Assembly: GCA_949283135.1 (NCBI GenBank)
Contig: CASDRM010000056.1
Location: 1 to 35,980 of the forward strand
From: an uncultured Ruminococcus sp.
GTDB taxonomy: Bacteria; Bacillota; Clostridia; Oscillospirales; Ruminococcaceae
Reading direction: 5' to 3'
DNA length: 35,980 nucleotides
This document shows positions 6,423 to 15,243 of this stretch, piece by piece; within the stretch, counting starts at the first letter, position 1, and each line of letters opens with the position of its first letter. A program made the position numbers and the translations under genes. The notes beneath the pieces are model-generated. The model was not told the DNA's origin. It ran no database searches and was given only the letters and a program-made list of their open reading frames with translations.

Positions 6423-9044
6423 ATGAAGATGAGAAAAGAACTCGGCAAGCTCTACGAGCCCAAGGAAGTAGAGGATAAGATCTATAAGTACTGGCTCGAC
6501 AACGACTGCTTCAAGGCGGAGCCTGACCCCAAGAAGAAGCCCTACACTATAGTGATACCCCCGCCGAACATAACAGGGCAGCTTCACATGGGACACGCCC
6601 TCGACAACACATTGCAGGATATTTTGATAAGATACAAGAGAATGTCCGGTTACTGCACTCTTTGGGTTCCCGGAACGGATCACGCATCTATAGCCACAGA
6701 GGCGAAAATAGTTGAGGCGATGCGCAAGGAGGGAATAACCAAGGAGGATATCGGCAGAGAGGGCTTCTTAAAGCGCGCGTGGGAATGGAAGGAAAAGTAT
6801 GGAGGAAGGATAATAGAGCAGCTTAAAAAGCTCGGTTCGTCCTGCGATTGGTCACGCGAGAGGTTCACCCTTGACGAGGGCTGCTCAAGAGCTGTAAAAG
6901 AGGTATTTGTAAAGTACTACGAGAAGGGGCTTATCTATAGAGGCGAGAGAATAATAAACTGGTGCCCCCATTGCCGCACATCCATATCAAACGCAGAAGT
7001 AGAGTACGAGGATCAGGCGGGACACTTCTGGCATCTGAGGTATCCGCTCACAGACGGCTCCGGCTGGCTTGAACTGGCTACAACCCGTCCTGAGACCCTT
7101 TTAGGCGATACCGCCGTAGCGGTAAATCCAAAGGATGAAAGATATAAGCAGTATGTCGGCAAAACCGTTACCCTGCCGCTCGTAGGACGCGAGATACCGG
7201 TCGTTGCGGACCCGTATGTAGATATGGATTTCGGAACGGGAGTAGTGAAGATAACGCCTGCGCATGACCCCAACGACTTTGAAGTCGGCGTTCGCCACAA
7301 CCTGCCCATAATAAACGTCATGACCGACGACGCCAAGATAACGGACGACTACCCTAAGTATGCGGGAATGGATCGCTTTGACGCGAGAAAGGCGATAGTT
7401 GCCGACCTTGAGGCGGGCGGATATCTTGTAAAGGTTGAGAATCATGAGCACAACGTCGGCACATGCTACCGCTGCGGAACAACCATAGAGCCGAGAGTTT
7501 CTTTGCAGTGGTTCGTAAAGATGGCAGATCTCGCAAAGCCCGCAATAGAGGCCGTAAGGACAAAGGACATAAAGTTTGTCCCGGAGAGGTTTGAGAAGAA
7601 CTACTTCAACTGGATGGAGGATATACGCGACTGGTGCATATCACGTCAGCTCTGGTGGGGACACAGGATACCCGCGTTTTATTGTGACGACTGCGGCGAG
7701 ATGGTTGTCACAAAGGATGAGCACCCGCTCTGTCCCAAGTGCCATAAGCCCATGCGTCAGGATCCCGACACCCTTGATACATGGTTCAGCTCCGCGCTCT
7801 GGCCGTTTTCAACGCTCGGCTGGCCGGATAAGACAAAGGATCTTGAGTACTTCTACCCAACATCGACGCTTGTCACCGGTTACGATATAATTACCTTCTG
7901 GGTATCCAGAATGATAGTAGCGGGCATGGAGCATATGGGCAAAAAGCCGTTTGACACCGTGCTTATTCACGGTCTTGTCAGGGACTCGCAGGGAAGAAAA
8001 ATGTCAAAGTCCTTAGGCAACGGAATAGACCCTCTTGAGATAATAGACCAGTACGGCGCGGATGCTCTGAGGTTTATGTTGGCGTCCGGAAATTCTCCCG
8101 GAAACGATATGAGGTACTCGGACGAAAAGGTAAAAGCGTCGAGAAACTTTGCCAACAAGCTTTGGAATGCGACAAGATTTATTATGATGAATCTCCCCGA
8201 GGATATGGAGATAACCGCCCAGCTTCCCGAAAAGCTTGAGCTTGAGGATAAGTGGCTTGTATCCAAGCTTAATACCCTCGCAAAGGAGGTAAACGAAAAC
8301 CTCGACAAGTTTGAGTTGGGAGTCGCTGTGTCAAAGCTTTATGATTTTATCTGGGATATATACTGCGACTGGTACATCGAGCTCACCAAGCCCCGCATAA
8401 ACGCCGGGGGAGAAACTGCCAAGAGCGCTCAGAAGGTCCTTGTGTGGGCGATAATAAGGATACTCAAGCTCCTGCACCCCTTCATGCCGTTTATAACAGA
8501 GGAAATATGGCAGGCTCTCAAGGGAGGAACTCCGCTCATGCTTGAGAAATTCCCCGTTTACGAAAAGGATCTTTGCTACAGCGCGGAGGAAGCGGACTTT
8601 GAAAAGATAATCACCGCTATCAAGGGTATAAGAAACCGCCGCGCCGAGATGAACGTGCCGCCGTCAAAGAAGGCGGAGCTGTTTATAGAGACGGCGCAGA
8701 AGCAGGTCTATGAAAAGGGCGTAATGTTCTTTGAGAGGCTTGGCTACGCTTCAAGCGTAGAGATATCCGACAAGGTAGATATACCCGACGCCGTTACGAT
8801 AGTAACAGACAGCGCAAGGCTGTTTATTCCGCTGAGTGAGATAATAGACAAGGACAAGGAGCTTGCAAGGCTCAACAAGGAAAAGGCTTCGGTCCTGAAG
8901 GATATCGAAATAATTTCAAAGAAGCTGGGCAACGAGGGATTCCTCGCCAAGGCTCCCGCACAGCTTGTGGAGTCCGAAAGGGCTAAGCTTGAGCGCGCCA
9001 ACGAAAAGCTCGCCAAGATAGAACAGTCTATATCTGCGCTGTAA
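6423..9044 (+). CDS. valS: Valine--tRNA ligase
   Basis: ValS charges tRNA-Val with valine. The product is 873 residues from the ATG at 6423, preceded by GAGGAAAGGA; the longer open frame upstream lies inside the T-box leader and is not coding. The class I signatures are the HIGH box as HMGH (residues 55-58, in PPPNITGQLHMGHAL) and KMSKS at 526-530. The editing (CP1) domain lies between them, with TTRPETLLGDTAVAV. Zinc-type cysteine pairs are visible in CDDCGEMVV and CPKCHK. The anticodon-binding domain is followed by the C-terminal coiled coil characteristic of ValS (about residues 805-873, KEKASVLKDIEIISKKLGNE onward). Length and order are normal. Expression is expected to rise when valine or charged tRNA-Val is low. 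Confidence 0.97.
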   Translation: MKMRKELGKLYEPKEVEDKIYKYWLDNDCFKAEPDPKKKPYTIVIPPPNITGQLHMGHALDNTLQDILIRYKRMSGYCTLWVPGTDHASIATEAKIVEAMRKEGITKEDIGREGFLKRAWEWKEKYGGRIIEQLKKLGSSCDWSRERFTLDEGCSRAVKEVFVKYYEKGLIYRGERIINWCPHCRTSISNAEVEYEDQAGHFWHLRYPLTDGSGWLELATTRPETLLGDTAVAVNPKDERYKQYVGKTVTLPLVGREIPVVADPYVDMDFGTGVVKITPAHDPNDFEVGVRHNLPIINVMTDDAKITDDYPKYAGMDRFDARKAIVADLEAGGYLVKVENHEHNVGTCYRCGTTIEPRVSLQWFVKMADLAKPAIEAVRTKDIKFVPERFEKNYFNWMEDIRDWCISRQLWWGHRIPAFYCDDCGEMVVTKDEHPLCPKCHKPMRQDPDTLDTWFSSALWPFSTLGWPDKTKDLEYFYPTSTLVTGYDIITFWVSRMIVAGMEHMGKKPFDTVLIHGLVRDSQGRKMSKSLGNGIDPLEIIDQYGADALRFMLASGNSPGNDMRYSDEKVKASRNFANKLWNATRFIMMNLPEDMEITAQLPEKLELEDKWLVSKLNTLAKEVNENLDKFELGVAVSKLYDFIWDIYCDWYIELTKPRINAGGETAKSAQKVLVWAIIRILKLLHPFMPFITEEIWQALKGGTPLMLEKFPVYEKDLCYSAEEADFEKIITAIKGIRNRRAEMNVPPSKKAELFIETAQKQVYEKGVMFFERLGYASSVEISDKVDIPDAVTIVTDSARLFIPLSEIIDKDKELARLNKEKASVLKDIEIISKKLGNEGFLAKAPAQLVESERAKLERANEKLAKIEQSISAL

Positions 9045-9110
9045 GTATCCGCTCGGTTCGAAGCATACAATAAAAGACAGACGATTTATCTGACCCGAAA
9101 GGAGAGGCAT

Positions 9111-10418
9111 ATGGAAAACCAAGTCAAGCTAAGAACCTCAAGAAAGCATCCTCTGGTGTACAGCCTGATAGTGGCGGTGGTGTTCACGCTGTCGCTGAAT
9201 GTTGCCGGAGTCCTGATTGGGCTTTTCGGTCCTGATTTCCTTGTCAATAACGGAGATTTTGTCTTTCAGGGAGCTGCGGAATGCTTCAGCGCGCTCGCGG
9301 CGATACTTTGCGTATTTCTGTTCGGATACTCGGGCATATGGAACGAGAGAAGCATGAAGCTTACTCGGGCGCTTGACTGCTCGGCGTACTTTATAGTAGT
9401 TTCGCTCCTGTCGCTTGTAAGCATAGTCCCGATCCTGCTCAATCCTGAAGATATGCCCGCTCTGCAGCCGGTCTGGAAGATAATCGCCTTTTTGATAACG
9501 ATATTCCTTATAGGCTTTACTGAGGAGGTGTTCTTCAGGGGCATCGTAGCCAATTTGTTTTATGACAAGCATGCCTATGACCCCGCGGGCGTATGGACGG
9601 CGGTAATAGGCTCCGGCTTCATATTCGGCTCGATGCACCTGATAAATCTCTTCACGTCAAATCCTGTCGGAGTGCTTGTGCAGGTGTTGAGCGCGTCGGT
9701 GATGGGAATGGCTCTTACCGCCATCTACTACCGCTGCCGAAATATCTGGGTGCTTGTGTTCGTGCACAGCTTTGTAAACCTGTGCGGCTCGTACAGCGCG
9801 GGGATATTCGATTATGGCTCGTCGATGACCTCGATCATCAGCTCATACGGCACGGAGATGGTAATATCCGCGGTGCCTTATCTGATAGTGACTCTGGTGC
9901 TGCTCAGACCTAAAAAGATGAGGGAAATCATAGCGTACCGCGCGGGGATCGAAGTTTCCCAGCTTCCCGCGGTGCTTTCCTCCTCAAAGCGCTCTAAGAA
10001 GGGCTCGGCGGTGGCGATAGTTGTTGCTTTGCTTTTGTCCGTCGTCATGTACGGCGCTGCCGTCTACTTTGAGATGGACTCGGCGGTGGTTCATTACAGG
10101 GGGTATAGGGACTGGAACGGCGAGCCGTCCTTCTCCGAGGAGCTCGCGGAATTTGAGGTAGACGAGCAGGCGGTATATGTGTTTGAGGTGAGCTACTCCG
10201 CCTCGGACTACGACACAAGCGTCGTGGTGGTAATCAGCGAATACGGTCCTAACGGGGAGAGAGAGGCGTACAGGGTGACCGCCTCCGGAGCGCAGGATGT
10301 TGCGATGACCGTCAAGCTCGAGCAGGGCAAGAGGTACAGGGTAATAGCCTATTACGACTATTCCCGGTCGGAGGGAGCGCAGGGATACCTGACCGAGGTG
10401 GAGATATCAAAGGCGTAG
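9111..10418 (+). CDS. CPBP-family (CAAX protease-like) membrane protein with C-terminal beta-rich domain
   Basis: This 435-residue membrane protein carries the CPBP/Abi glutamic-type intramembrane protease core. FTEEVFFRG holds EE at 138-139 and R143; FGSMHL and FVHSFVN supply the two conserved histidines. About eight membrane segments fill residues 15-265. After a basic loop there is one more span (SAVAIVVALLLSVVMYGAAVYF, about 300-320). It leads to a ~110-residue, probably external, beta-rich tail (from VYVFEVSYSASDYDTSVVVV to the end). Bacterial relatives serve in peptide or bacteriocin processing or immunity, or have no known role. The tail is not part of the usual ~250-300-residue family. 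The start has GGAGAGG six bases upstream. It follows valS by 66 bases and may be cotranscribed. Confidence 0.85.
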   Translation: MENQVKLRTSRKHPLVYSLIVAVVFTLSLNVAGVLIGLFGPDFLVNNGDFVFQGAAECFSALAAILCVFLFGYSGIWNERSMKLTRALDCSAYFIVVSLLSLVSIVPILLNPEDMPALQPVWKIIAFLITIFLIGFTEEVFFRGIVANLFYDKHAYDPAGVWTAVIGSGFIFGSMHLINLFTSNPVGVLVQVLSASVMGMALTAIYYRCRNIWVLVFVHSFVNLCGSYSAGIFDYGSSMTSIISSYGTEMVISAVPYLIVTLVLLRPKKMREIIAYRAGIEVSQLPAVLSSSKRSKKGSAVAIVVALLLSVVMYGAAVYFEMDSAVVHYRGYRDWNGEPSFSEELAEFEVDEQAVYVFEVSYSASDYDTSVVVVISEYGPNGEREAYRVTASGAQDVAMTVKLEQGKRYRVIAYYDYSRSEGAQGYLTEVEISKA

Positions 10419-10537
10419 AACTGAACGGGCGGGCGATTTTGCCGTTGTGCAAATACACAAAAATACATATTCACATAGGTGCATAAGTTACAATATCACA
10501 TTTTTCGGCAGTTTTTGAGAAGAAGCAGGTAAAACTA

Positions 10538-10566
10538 TTGACTTTTATGCACAGCATATGTATAAT
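10538..10566 (+). promoter_or_regulatory. Strong sigma-A promoter of the amino acid ABC operon
   Basis: TTGACT (10538-10543), a 17-base spacer and a perfect TATAAT (10561-10566). Downstream, the inverted repeat CCAAATA/TATTTGG (10578-10584 and 10597-10603, 12-base gap) lies in the first part of the transcript and could be an operator or an RNA stem. A second pair, ATGCA/TGCAT, flanks the -10 box. Confidence 0.75.
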
Positions 10567-10632
10567 CACTGCATAAACCAAATAATTATTCACGGCTATT
10601 TGGCTTTTACATGAATAGGAAAGGTGATAAAA

Positions 10633-11421
10633 ATGAAGAAGATAGTAGCGCTTGTTTTGGCTGTCGCGATGCTGATGTGCGTGTTTACCGGATGCGGAGC
10701 GAAGGGAAGAACTCTCGATGAGGTAAAGAGCTCAGGCGAGCTCATAATCGCCACCAGCCCCGACTTCCCTCCCTTTGAGGAGCTGGACGGACAGGATGTA
10801 GTAGGTATCGAAATAGATATCATGAACCTTGTCTGCGAGAAGCTCGGCGTCGAGCTGGTTATTGAGACAATGGACTTTGACTCTGTTCTTCTCGGAATCC
10901 AGGCGGGTAAGTATGATGTCGGCGTTTCCGGTATAACCGTGACCGAGAGCCGCCGCAAGAATATGCTCTTTACTGATTCCTACTGCCTCGCGGCTCAGTC
11001 GATTGTAGTTACCGAGGGCAGCGAGATTGCTGCCAAGGCAGATCTTGAGGGCAAAAAGATATCCGTTCAGAGCGGAACCACCGCCGAGGCCTTTGCCATG
11101 GAGAACGGCTACTCGTTTGATGCCTATGTCGCCAACAGCGACGCTCAGGCTGCGCTTGTGTCAGGAAAGGTTGACGCATGGGTAATAGACAATCTTACCG
11201 CCATCGAAATGGTGGACGCCTATAACAGCGAGCATGACGACAAGCTTGTCATACTTGACGAGGCGATGACCACAGAGCCTTACTCCTTCGCGTTTGCTTT
11301 CGGCTCCGAGGATCTTGTCGACGCTGTCAGCGAGATACTCAACGGTCTTGTCGAGGACGGAACCATCGAGGCTTTGTTCGAGAAGTACGACGCTCCCTAC
11401 ATAAGCCCCGACGCGGAGTAA
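10633..11421 (+). CDS. Amino acid ABC transporter substrate-binding lipoprotein
   Basis: This is a family 3 solute-binding protein for polar amino acids, anchored outside the membrane. From the ATG at 10633 (AGGAAAGGTG upstream) it has 262 residues; an upstream GTG at 10624 is less likely because it lies in the ribosome site. The signal peptide is MKKIVALVLAVAMLMCVFTG with the lipid-modified cysteine at residue 21. The mature part shows LIIATSPDFPPFEELD, GIEIDIMNLVCEKLGVEL, KYDVGVSGITVTESR and KISVQSGTTAE, all typical of the family. It is the first gene of the operon with permease and ATPase. The substrate is probably a polar amino acid; sequence alone does not say which. Confidence 0.95.
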   Translation: MKKIVALVLAVAMLMCVFTGCGAKGRTLDEVKSSGELIIATSPDFPPFEELDGQDVVGIEIDIMNLVCEKLGVELVIETMDFDSVLLGIQAGKYDVGVSGITVTESRRKNMLFTDSYCLAAQSIVVTEGSEIAAKADLEGKKISVQSGTTAEAFAMENGYSFDAYVANSDAQAALVSGKVDAWVIDNLTAIEMVDAYNSEHDDKLVILDEAMTTEPYSFAFAFGSEDLVDAVSEILNGLVEDGTIEALFEKYDAPYISPDAE

Positions 11422-11442
11422 TCCGGGCAAAAACGCCTATTG

Positions 11443-11536
11443 CCGGCGGGCGGCGGGTCTTCTGTCCCGCGGAAGCCGGAAAAAAGCTTGATATTCATGC
11501 AGCTTCCGGAGTGCAGCGACATTGTTTGCTGCACTC
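11443..11536 (+). promoter_or_regulatory. Two intergenic hairpins after the binding-protein gene
   Basis: The first stem has GCGGG/CCCGC (11453-11457 with 11466-11470), extended by CCGGC/GCCGG, and is followed by six A. The second is a perfect 9-bp stem GAGTGCAGC/GCTGCACTC (11509-11517 with 11528-11536) followed by TTTAG. Neither is a strong terminator. Such hairpins after a binding-protein gene commonly stabilise its message or reduce read-through, so that binding protein exceeds permease; that role is inferred. Confidence 0.5.
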
Positions 11537-11586
11537 TTTAGTCCTTATCGGAAGCGCGAAAACGAGAGAGGAGCTGTTCAACGCAG

Positions 11587-12354
11587 ATGTTTTCAATGCT
11601 TTTGACGGGCGTGTCAGGCGGGTTCTCCGGCTGGCTCGACAAGCTGAACGAGACCTTTATTGGCGGGTTCTCCGACTGGCTCGACAAGCTGAACGAGACC
11701 TTTATTGAGACGGGCTATTACAAGCTGATGATAGACGGTCTCAAAAACACCATTATCATCACGCTCGGAGCGTTGGTCATCGGGGTGCTGATAGGCTCGG
11801 TGATCGCGATACTAAAGAACCTGTCCTCAGACGTGCCGTCGCTCAAAATCGTTTCCATGATATGCGATTTGTATGTCACCGTGATAAGGGGAGTACCGGT
11901 AGTAGTGCTCCTGTTCATTTTCTACTATATCATAATGACCTCCGCTAACGGAGTTGTGGTCGCGATACTTACCTTCGGAATAAATTCCGGCGCGTATATG
12001 GCGGAGCTTATAAGAAGCGGAATCAACGCTGTGGATCACGGTCAGATGGAGGCGGGAAGAAGCCTTGGCATGTCAAAGTGGCAGACGATGAGGAAAATAG
12101 TCTTTCCGCAGGCACTGAGGTACATAATCCCCGCGATAGGCAACGAATTTATCGCTCTGCTCAAGGAAACCTCGGTAGCGGGCTATGTGGCGGTCGAGGA
12201 TCTTACCAGAGCCGGAAACCTGATAAGAAACAACACCTACGATGCCGTGAACCCGCTTATAACGGTAGCATTGACATATCTCGTAATAGTTATTGGTCTG
12301 TCAAAGCTCATGAAGCTTCTTGAAAGGAGGCTGGCAAAGAGTGATAAGCGTTAA
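11587..12354 (+). CDS. Amino acid ABC transporter permease with duplicated N-terminal segment
   Basis: This 255-residue inner-membrane permease of the HisMQ/GlnP family has about five spans. The ATPase-contact (EAA) loop is [20 protein letters not shown] followed by [13 protein letters not shown]. It works with the binding protein before it and the ATPase after it. The first ~45 residues are odd: a 15-residue unit, GGFS(G/D)[10 protein letters not shown], occurs twice in tandem, encoded by two 45-base copies (11617-11661, 11662-11706) that differ at one base. Relatives normally have a single short amphipathic segment here. The start at 11587 is the best available ATG, but its GGAG (11570-11573) is 13 bases away, longer than usual. 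The end overlaps the ATPase start by 14 bases. Confidence 0.93.
   Translation: MFSMLLTGVSGGFSGWLDKLNETFIGGFSDWLDKLNETFIETGYYKLMIDGLKNTIIITLGALVIGVLIGSVIAILKNLSSDVPSLKIVSMICDLYVTVIRGVPVVVLLFIFYYIIMTSANGVVVAILTFGINSGAYMAELIRSGINAVDHGQMEAGRSLGMSKWQTMRKIVFPQALRYIIPAIGNEFIALLKETSVAGYVAVEDLTRAGNLIRNNTYDAVNPLITVALTYLVIVIGLSKLMKLLERRLAKSDKR
11617..11706 (+). repeat. 45-bp in-frame tandem duplication (2 copies)
   Basis: Copy one is 11617-11661 and copy two 11662-11706. They differ by one base (GGC versus GAC, glycine versus aspartate). The unit length is a multiple of three, so the permease frame is kept. Confidence 0.97.
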
Positions 12355-13063
12355 CGAGCTCAAAAAGAATTTTGGCGGCATTGAGGTCCTCAAGGGGATA
12401 AACGTCGAGATAAACAAGGGAGACGTTATCTGCATAATAGGACCATCGGGTTCCGGCAAATCCACATTTCTGCGCTGCCTGAACCTTCTTGAGAAGCCGA
12501 CCTCCGGTCACATCATATTTGAGGGCGACGACCTGATGGACAAGCATGTGAGCCTGAATAAGCACAGGCAGAAGATGGGAATGGTGTTCCAGCAGTTCAA
12601 TCTTTTCCCTCACATGAGCATAATGGAAAACCTCACCTGCGCCCCGGTGCTTTTGAAAAAGTCATCAAAAAAGGAAGCAGAAAAGAAGGCTCTTGAGCTT
12701 CTTGCGAGGGTGGGTCTTGCCGACCGCGCGTATTCCTATCCGAACCAGCTTTCCGGCGGACAGAAGCAGAGGGTTGCGATAGTCAGGGCGCTGTGCATGG
12801 AGCCTGATGTGATGCTCTTTGACGAGCCGACAAGCGCGCTTGACCCGGAAATGGTGGGCGAGGTGCTCGACGTCATGAAGGAGCTTGCAAAGGGCGGCAT
12901 GACAATGGTCGTGGTTACCCACGAGATGGGCTTCGCGAGAGAGGTTTCAAACAGGGTGCTCTTCCTTGACGACGGTGTGATAGCCGAGGAGGGGACTCCC
13001 GAGCAGGTGTTCGGCAATCCTCAGTGCGACAGGCTCAGAAGTTTTCTCGCCAAGGTGCTTTGA
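12341..13063 (+). CDS. Amino acid ABC transporter ATP-binding protein
   Basis: This 240-residue cytoplasmic ATPase of the GlnQ/HisP group powers the transporter encoded just upstream. The start is taken as GTG at 12341, with AAGGAGG (12324-12330) ten bases before it. The upstream in-frame ATG at 12320 precedes that ribosome site and is unlikely. Walker A is GPSGSGKST (34-42), the Q-loop is [10 protein letters not shown], the signature is LSGGQKQR, Walker B is [13 protein letters not shown], and the switch histidine is in VVTHEMGF. All catalytic motifs are intact. The coding region overlaps the permease by 14 bases, which suggests coupling. A terminator follows at 13101-13138. Confidence 0.96.
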   Translation: MISVNELKKNFGGIEVLKGINVEINKGDVICIIGPSGSGKSTFLRCLNLLEKPTSGHIIFEGDDLMDKHVSLNKHRQKMGMVFQQFNLFPHMSIMENLTCAPVLLKKSSKKEAEKKALELLARVGLADRAYSYPNQLSGGQKQRVAIVRALCMEPDVMLFDEPTSALDPEMVGEVLDVMKELAKGGMTMVVVTHEMGFAREVSNRVLFLDDGVIAEEGTPEQVFGNPQCDRLRSFLAKVL

Positions 13064-13100
13064 CATTGCATGGCTGCCGGCTATACTCCTGATAACAATA

Positions 13101-13138
13101 AATACCGATTGCTCCTTTTTGGGCGGTTGGTATTTTTT
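13101..13138 (+). terminator. Rho-independent terminator of the ABC operon
   Basis: AATACCGATTGCTC (13101-13114) pairs with GGGCGGTTGGTATT (13121-13134) through 14 pairs including several wobbles, and the 3' arm runs into TTTTTT. Confidence 0.75.
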
Positions 13139-13215
13139 ATGCGTCAAATAAACTGCTTTCGCCTCGTCAAAGGCTGGGCGGGACAGGAGTCGACTTTAGC
13201 TCGCCTTAAAAGCGC

Positions 13216-13244
13216 TTGACAACCGGGGAGAAAGGATTTATAAT
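13216..13244 (+). promoter_or_regulatory. Consensus sigma-A promoter of the MarR gene
   Basis: A perfect TTGACA (13216-13221), a 17-base spacer and a perfect TATAAT (13239-13244). The operator-like repeat at 13245-13260 begins at the very next base and would cover the start of transcription, so a bound repressor should block initiation. Confidence 0.82.
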
Positions 13245-13260
13245 AAGTAATCAGTTACCT
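13245..13260. promoter_or_regulatory. Putative MarR operator upstream of the regulator gene
   Basis: AAGTAATCAGTTACCT is an inverted repeat around GTAA/TTAC. Its reverse complement, AGGTAACTGATTACTT, matches the site upstream of the MATE gene (13786-13801, AGGTAACAAGTTACTT) at 13 of 16 positions. Position over the transcription start suggests autorepression. Confidence 0.6.
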
Positions 13261-13288
13261 ATTATACAGTGCAAAGAGGTGTTTATTT

Positions 13289-13720
13289 ATGATGCCGTTT
13301 GGCTTAAAAATAGCCGTCATCAATCGCGAATTTCGGAAGAAATTAGATGAAAAAGCCAGCGATATGGGGCTGACCTCGGTTCAGCTCCGCGTTCTCGGCT
13401 CCATAAGCCGTCTGGAAGCCGCCGGGGAAACGGAAATTCACCAGAATGATTTGGAGCGGCTTGAACACATTACGCATCCGGCGATGACAAAGCATATCCA
13501 TAAGCTGGAGCAAAAGGGGTTTGTCAGGTGCGTTTCCAGCGATCAGGATCGCAGGTACAAAAAAATCACCTGTACGGAGCAATCAGCCGGGATTTACAAG
13601 ACGATACTTGCGCATGACAAGGAGGTCTTTGAGGAGCTCTGCGGAAATCTGACACCTGAACAGCAGGACACGCTAATTCAATTGACCGACATCGTGATAA
13701 AGGGCATTGATAAGGAATAG
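13289..13720 (+). CDS. MarR-family transcriptional regulator
   Basis: This 143-residue protein is a dimeric winged-helix repressor of the kind that controls drug efflux genes. The recognition region is LERLEHITHPAMTKHIHKLE, followed by the wing KGFVRCVSSDQDRRYKKITCT, which has the conserved DxRxxx turn. The DNA-binding domain spans about residues 25-110, with dimerisation helices at both ends. The start has AAGAGGTG seven bases upstream. It precedes a MATE efflux gene, and near-identical inverted repeats lie in front of both genes, so autoregulation and control of MATE are likely. Isoleucine codons ATC and ATT are more frequent here than in flanking genes. Confidence 0.92.
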   Translation: MMPFGLKIAVINREFRKKLDEKASDMGLTSVQLRVLGSISRLEAAGETEIHQNDLERLEHITHPAMTKHIHKLEQKGFVRCVSSDQDRRYKKITCTEQSAGIYKTILAHDKEVFEELCGNLTPEQQDTLIQLTDIVIKGIDKE

Positions 13721-13785
13721 ATTCTGCTCTTCCGGCAGTGCGCTGATGAATTTCATTTGGCGCGCTGCCTGCATTACGCTTATAT

Positions 13786-13801
13786 AGGTAACAAGTTACT
13801 T
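13786..13801. promoter_or_regulatory. Putative MarR operator upstream of the MATE gene
   Basis: AGGTAACAAGTTACTT contains the perfect inverted repeat GTAAC-AA-GTTAC. It overlaps the end of a plausible promoter (TTGGCG at 13757-13762, TATATA at 13781-13786, 18-base spacer). It matches the marR-proximal site in opposite orientation. Confidence 0.62.
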
Positions 13802-13824
13802 AATTTTAGGAGGAATTTATCCAC

Positions 13825-15230
13825 ATGGAAATTGTCGCACACGAAAAGCAAAGCCCCTTTGCGTTGGAGCCCATCTGGAGGCTCATCGTCAGGTTTGCCG
13901 TTCCGAGCGTCATCGCTCTTCTGGTGAACTCGCTTTATAACATTGTCGATCAGATATTTATCGGCAACGGCGTAGGGTATATGGGCAACGGGGCGACCAA
14001 TATCGTATTTCCGATAACCATCATTGCGTTGGCGCTTGCCATGATGATGGAAACGGAGGCGCAGCTTTTCTGAGTCTGAAACTGGGAGAAGGGAACGTGG
14101 ACAGCGCGAAGCAGGGCATCGGCAACGCTGTGACGATGTCGGTCGTGGTTAGCATAATACTGACGGCGGTTTTTCTGATTTTCATCAATCCTATCCTGAC
14201 GCTGTTCGGCGCGACTGATACGCTGCGCCCCTATGCGCTGGAATACGGCTGGATCATCGGAATCGGTCTGCCGTTTATGATGATATCGGGCGCCGTCAAT
14301 TCTATGATCCGCGCGGACGGACGCCCCAAATACGCCATGTTCTCGATGGTCATCGGCGCAGTGCTCAACGTGATTCTTGACGCGGTATTCATTTTTCCCT
14401 TGCAGATGGGCGTACGAGGCGCCGCGATTGCGACTGTCATCGGTCAGTTTGCCTCATTTTTGGTGTCCGTCGTCTATATGAAACGGTTCAAGACAATAAA
14501 GCTGAGCAGGTCAGATTTTCGCCTGAACGCCAAGTTTTGCGGAAATATAATTGTTTTTGGGCTGAGCAGCTTCATAACCCAGTTTGCCATTACCATCGTT
14601 ATGGCTCTTACGAATAACCTGTTGGCTGAATACGGCGCTCAGTCTGTCTACGGCTCAGATATTCCCCTGACAGCCACGGGAATCGTTATGAAGGTCAATC
14701 AGATCCTGATTTCCATCCTTTTGGGCATTGCCACAGGAACTCAGCCTATCATCGGCTTCAACTACTGAGCGAAAAACTTTCACCGCGTGAGAAAGGCGCT
14801 GGAAATTTCGCTGGTCGCATCGGAAATCATCTCGGTTTTGGCGTTCCTGCTGTTCCAGCTCGCGCCGGTGTCCGTCATATCACTGTTTGGCTCCGAGGAC
14901 GGTCTGTACAACGAATTTGCGGTCAAAGCCTTCCGAATCTTTTTGCTGCTCTGCCCGCTGACAGGCCTTCAGACGGTCATTGCCGTATATCTCCAGGCGG
15001 TCGGCAAGCCGGTCATGTCCGCGCTTCTTTCTCTTGCCCGCCAAATCATATTTTTTGTGCCGGCAGCGCTGCTGCTTCCACTTGCCCTTGGCGTGGAGGG
15101 CGTTCTGTGGACCGGTCCGGTGGCAGACGGTCTTGCCTTTGTGATGTCGCTGGTGCTGCTGTATGAAAGGAACCGTCTGAAAAAAAGCCACGCTGCCAGG
15201 ACGGCGGTTCAGGCTCAATTGCTCTCATAA
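13825..15230 (+). pseudogene. MATE-family multidrug efflux transporter, broken by frameshift and nonsense codon
   Basis: An intact version would be an ~468-residue, 12-span Na+ or H+ coupled drug exporter. The sequence reads as a normal MATE protein in three pieces: 13825-14048, 14049-14765 and 14769-15230. After ATGATGAT (ending 14048) one base is missing. Restoring it gives GNGGAAFLSLKLGEGNVDSA, the expected continuation, whereas the actual frame stops at a TGA (14071-14073). Later, in the otherwise intact GTQPIIGFNY-x-AKNFHRVRKA, the glycine codon is TGA (14766-14768), explicable by one GGA-to-TGA change. A good ribosome site (TTAGGAGG) remains. Isoleucine is mostly ATC/ATT, unlike the neighbours. 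Two independent lesions make decay more likely than sequencing error. UGA recoding is excluded because UGA ends other genes here and RF2 is present. Confidence 0.88.
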
Positions 15231-15243
15231 GGAGAAAATGAAA

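Noticed and set aside
14766..14768. UGA read as glycine in the MATE gene
   Set aside because: TGA falls exactly at a conserved glycine, as in lineages that recode UGA, but several genes here end with TGA, RF2 is present, and the same gene also carries a frameshift. A nonsense mutation is simpler.
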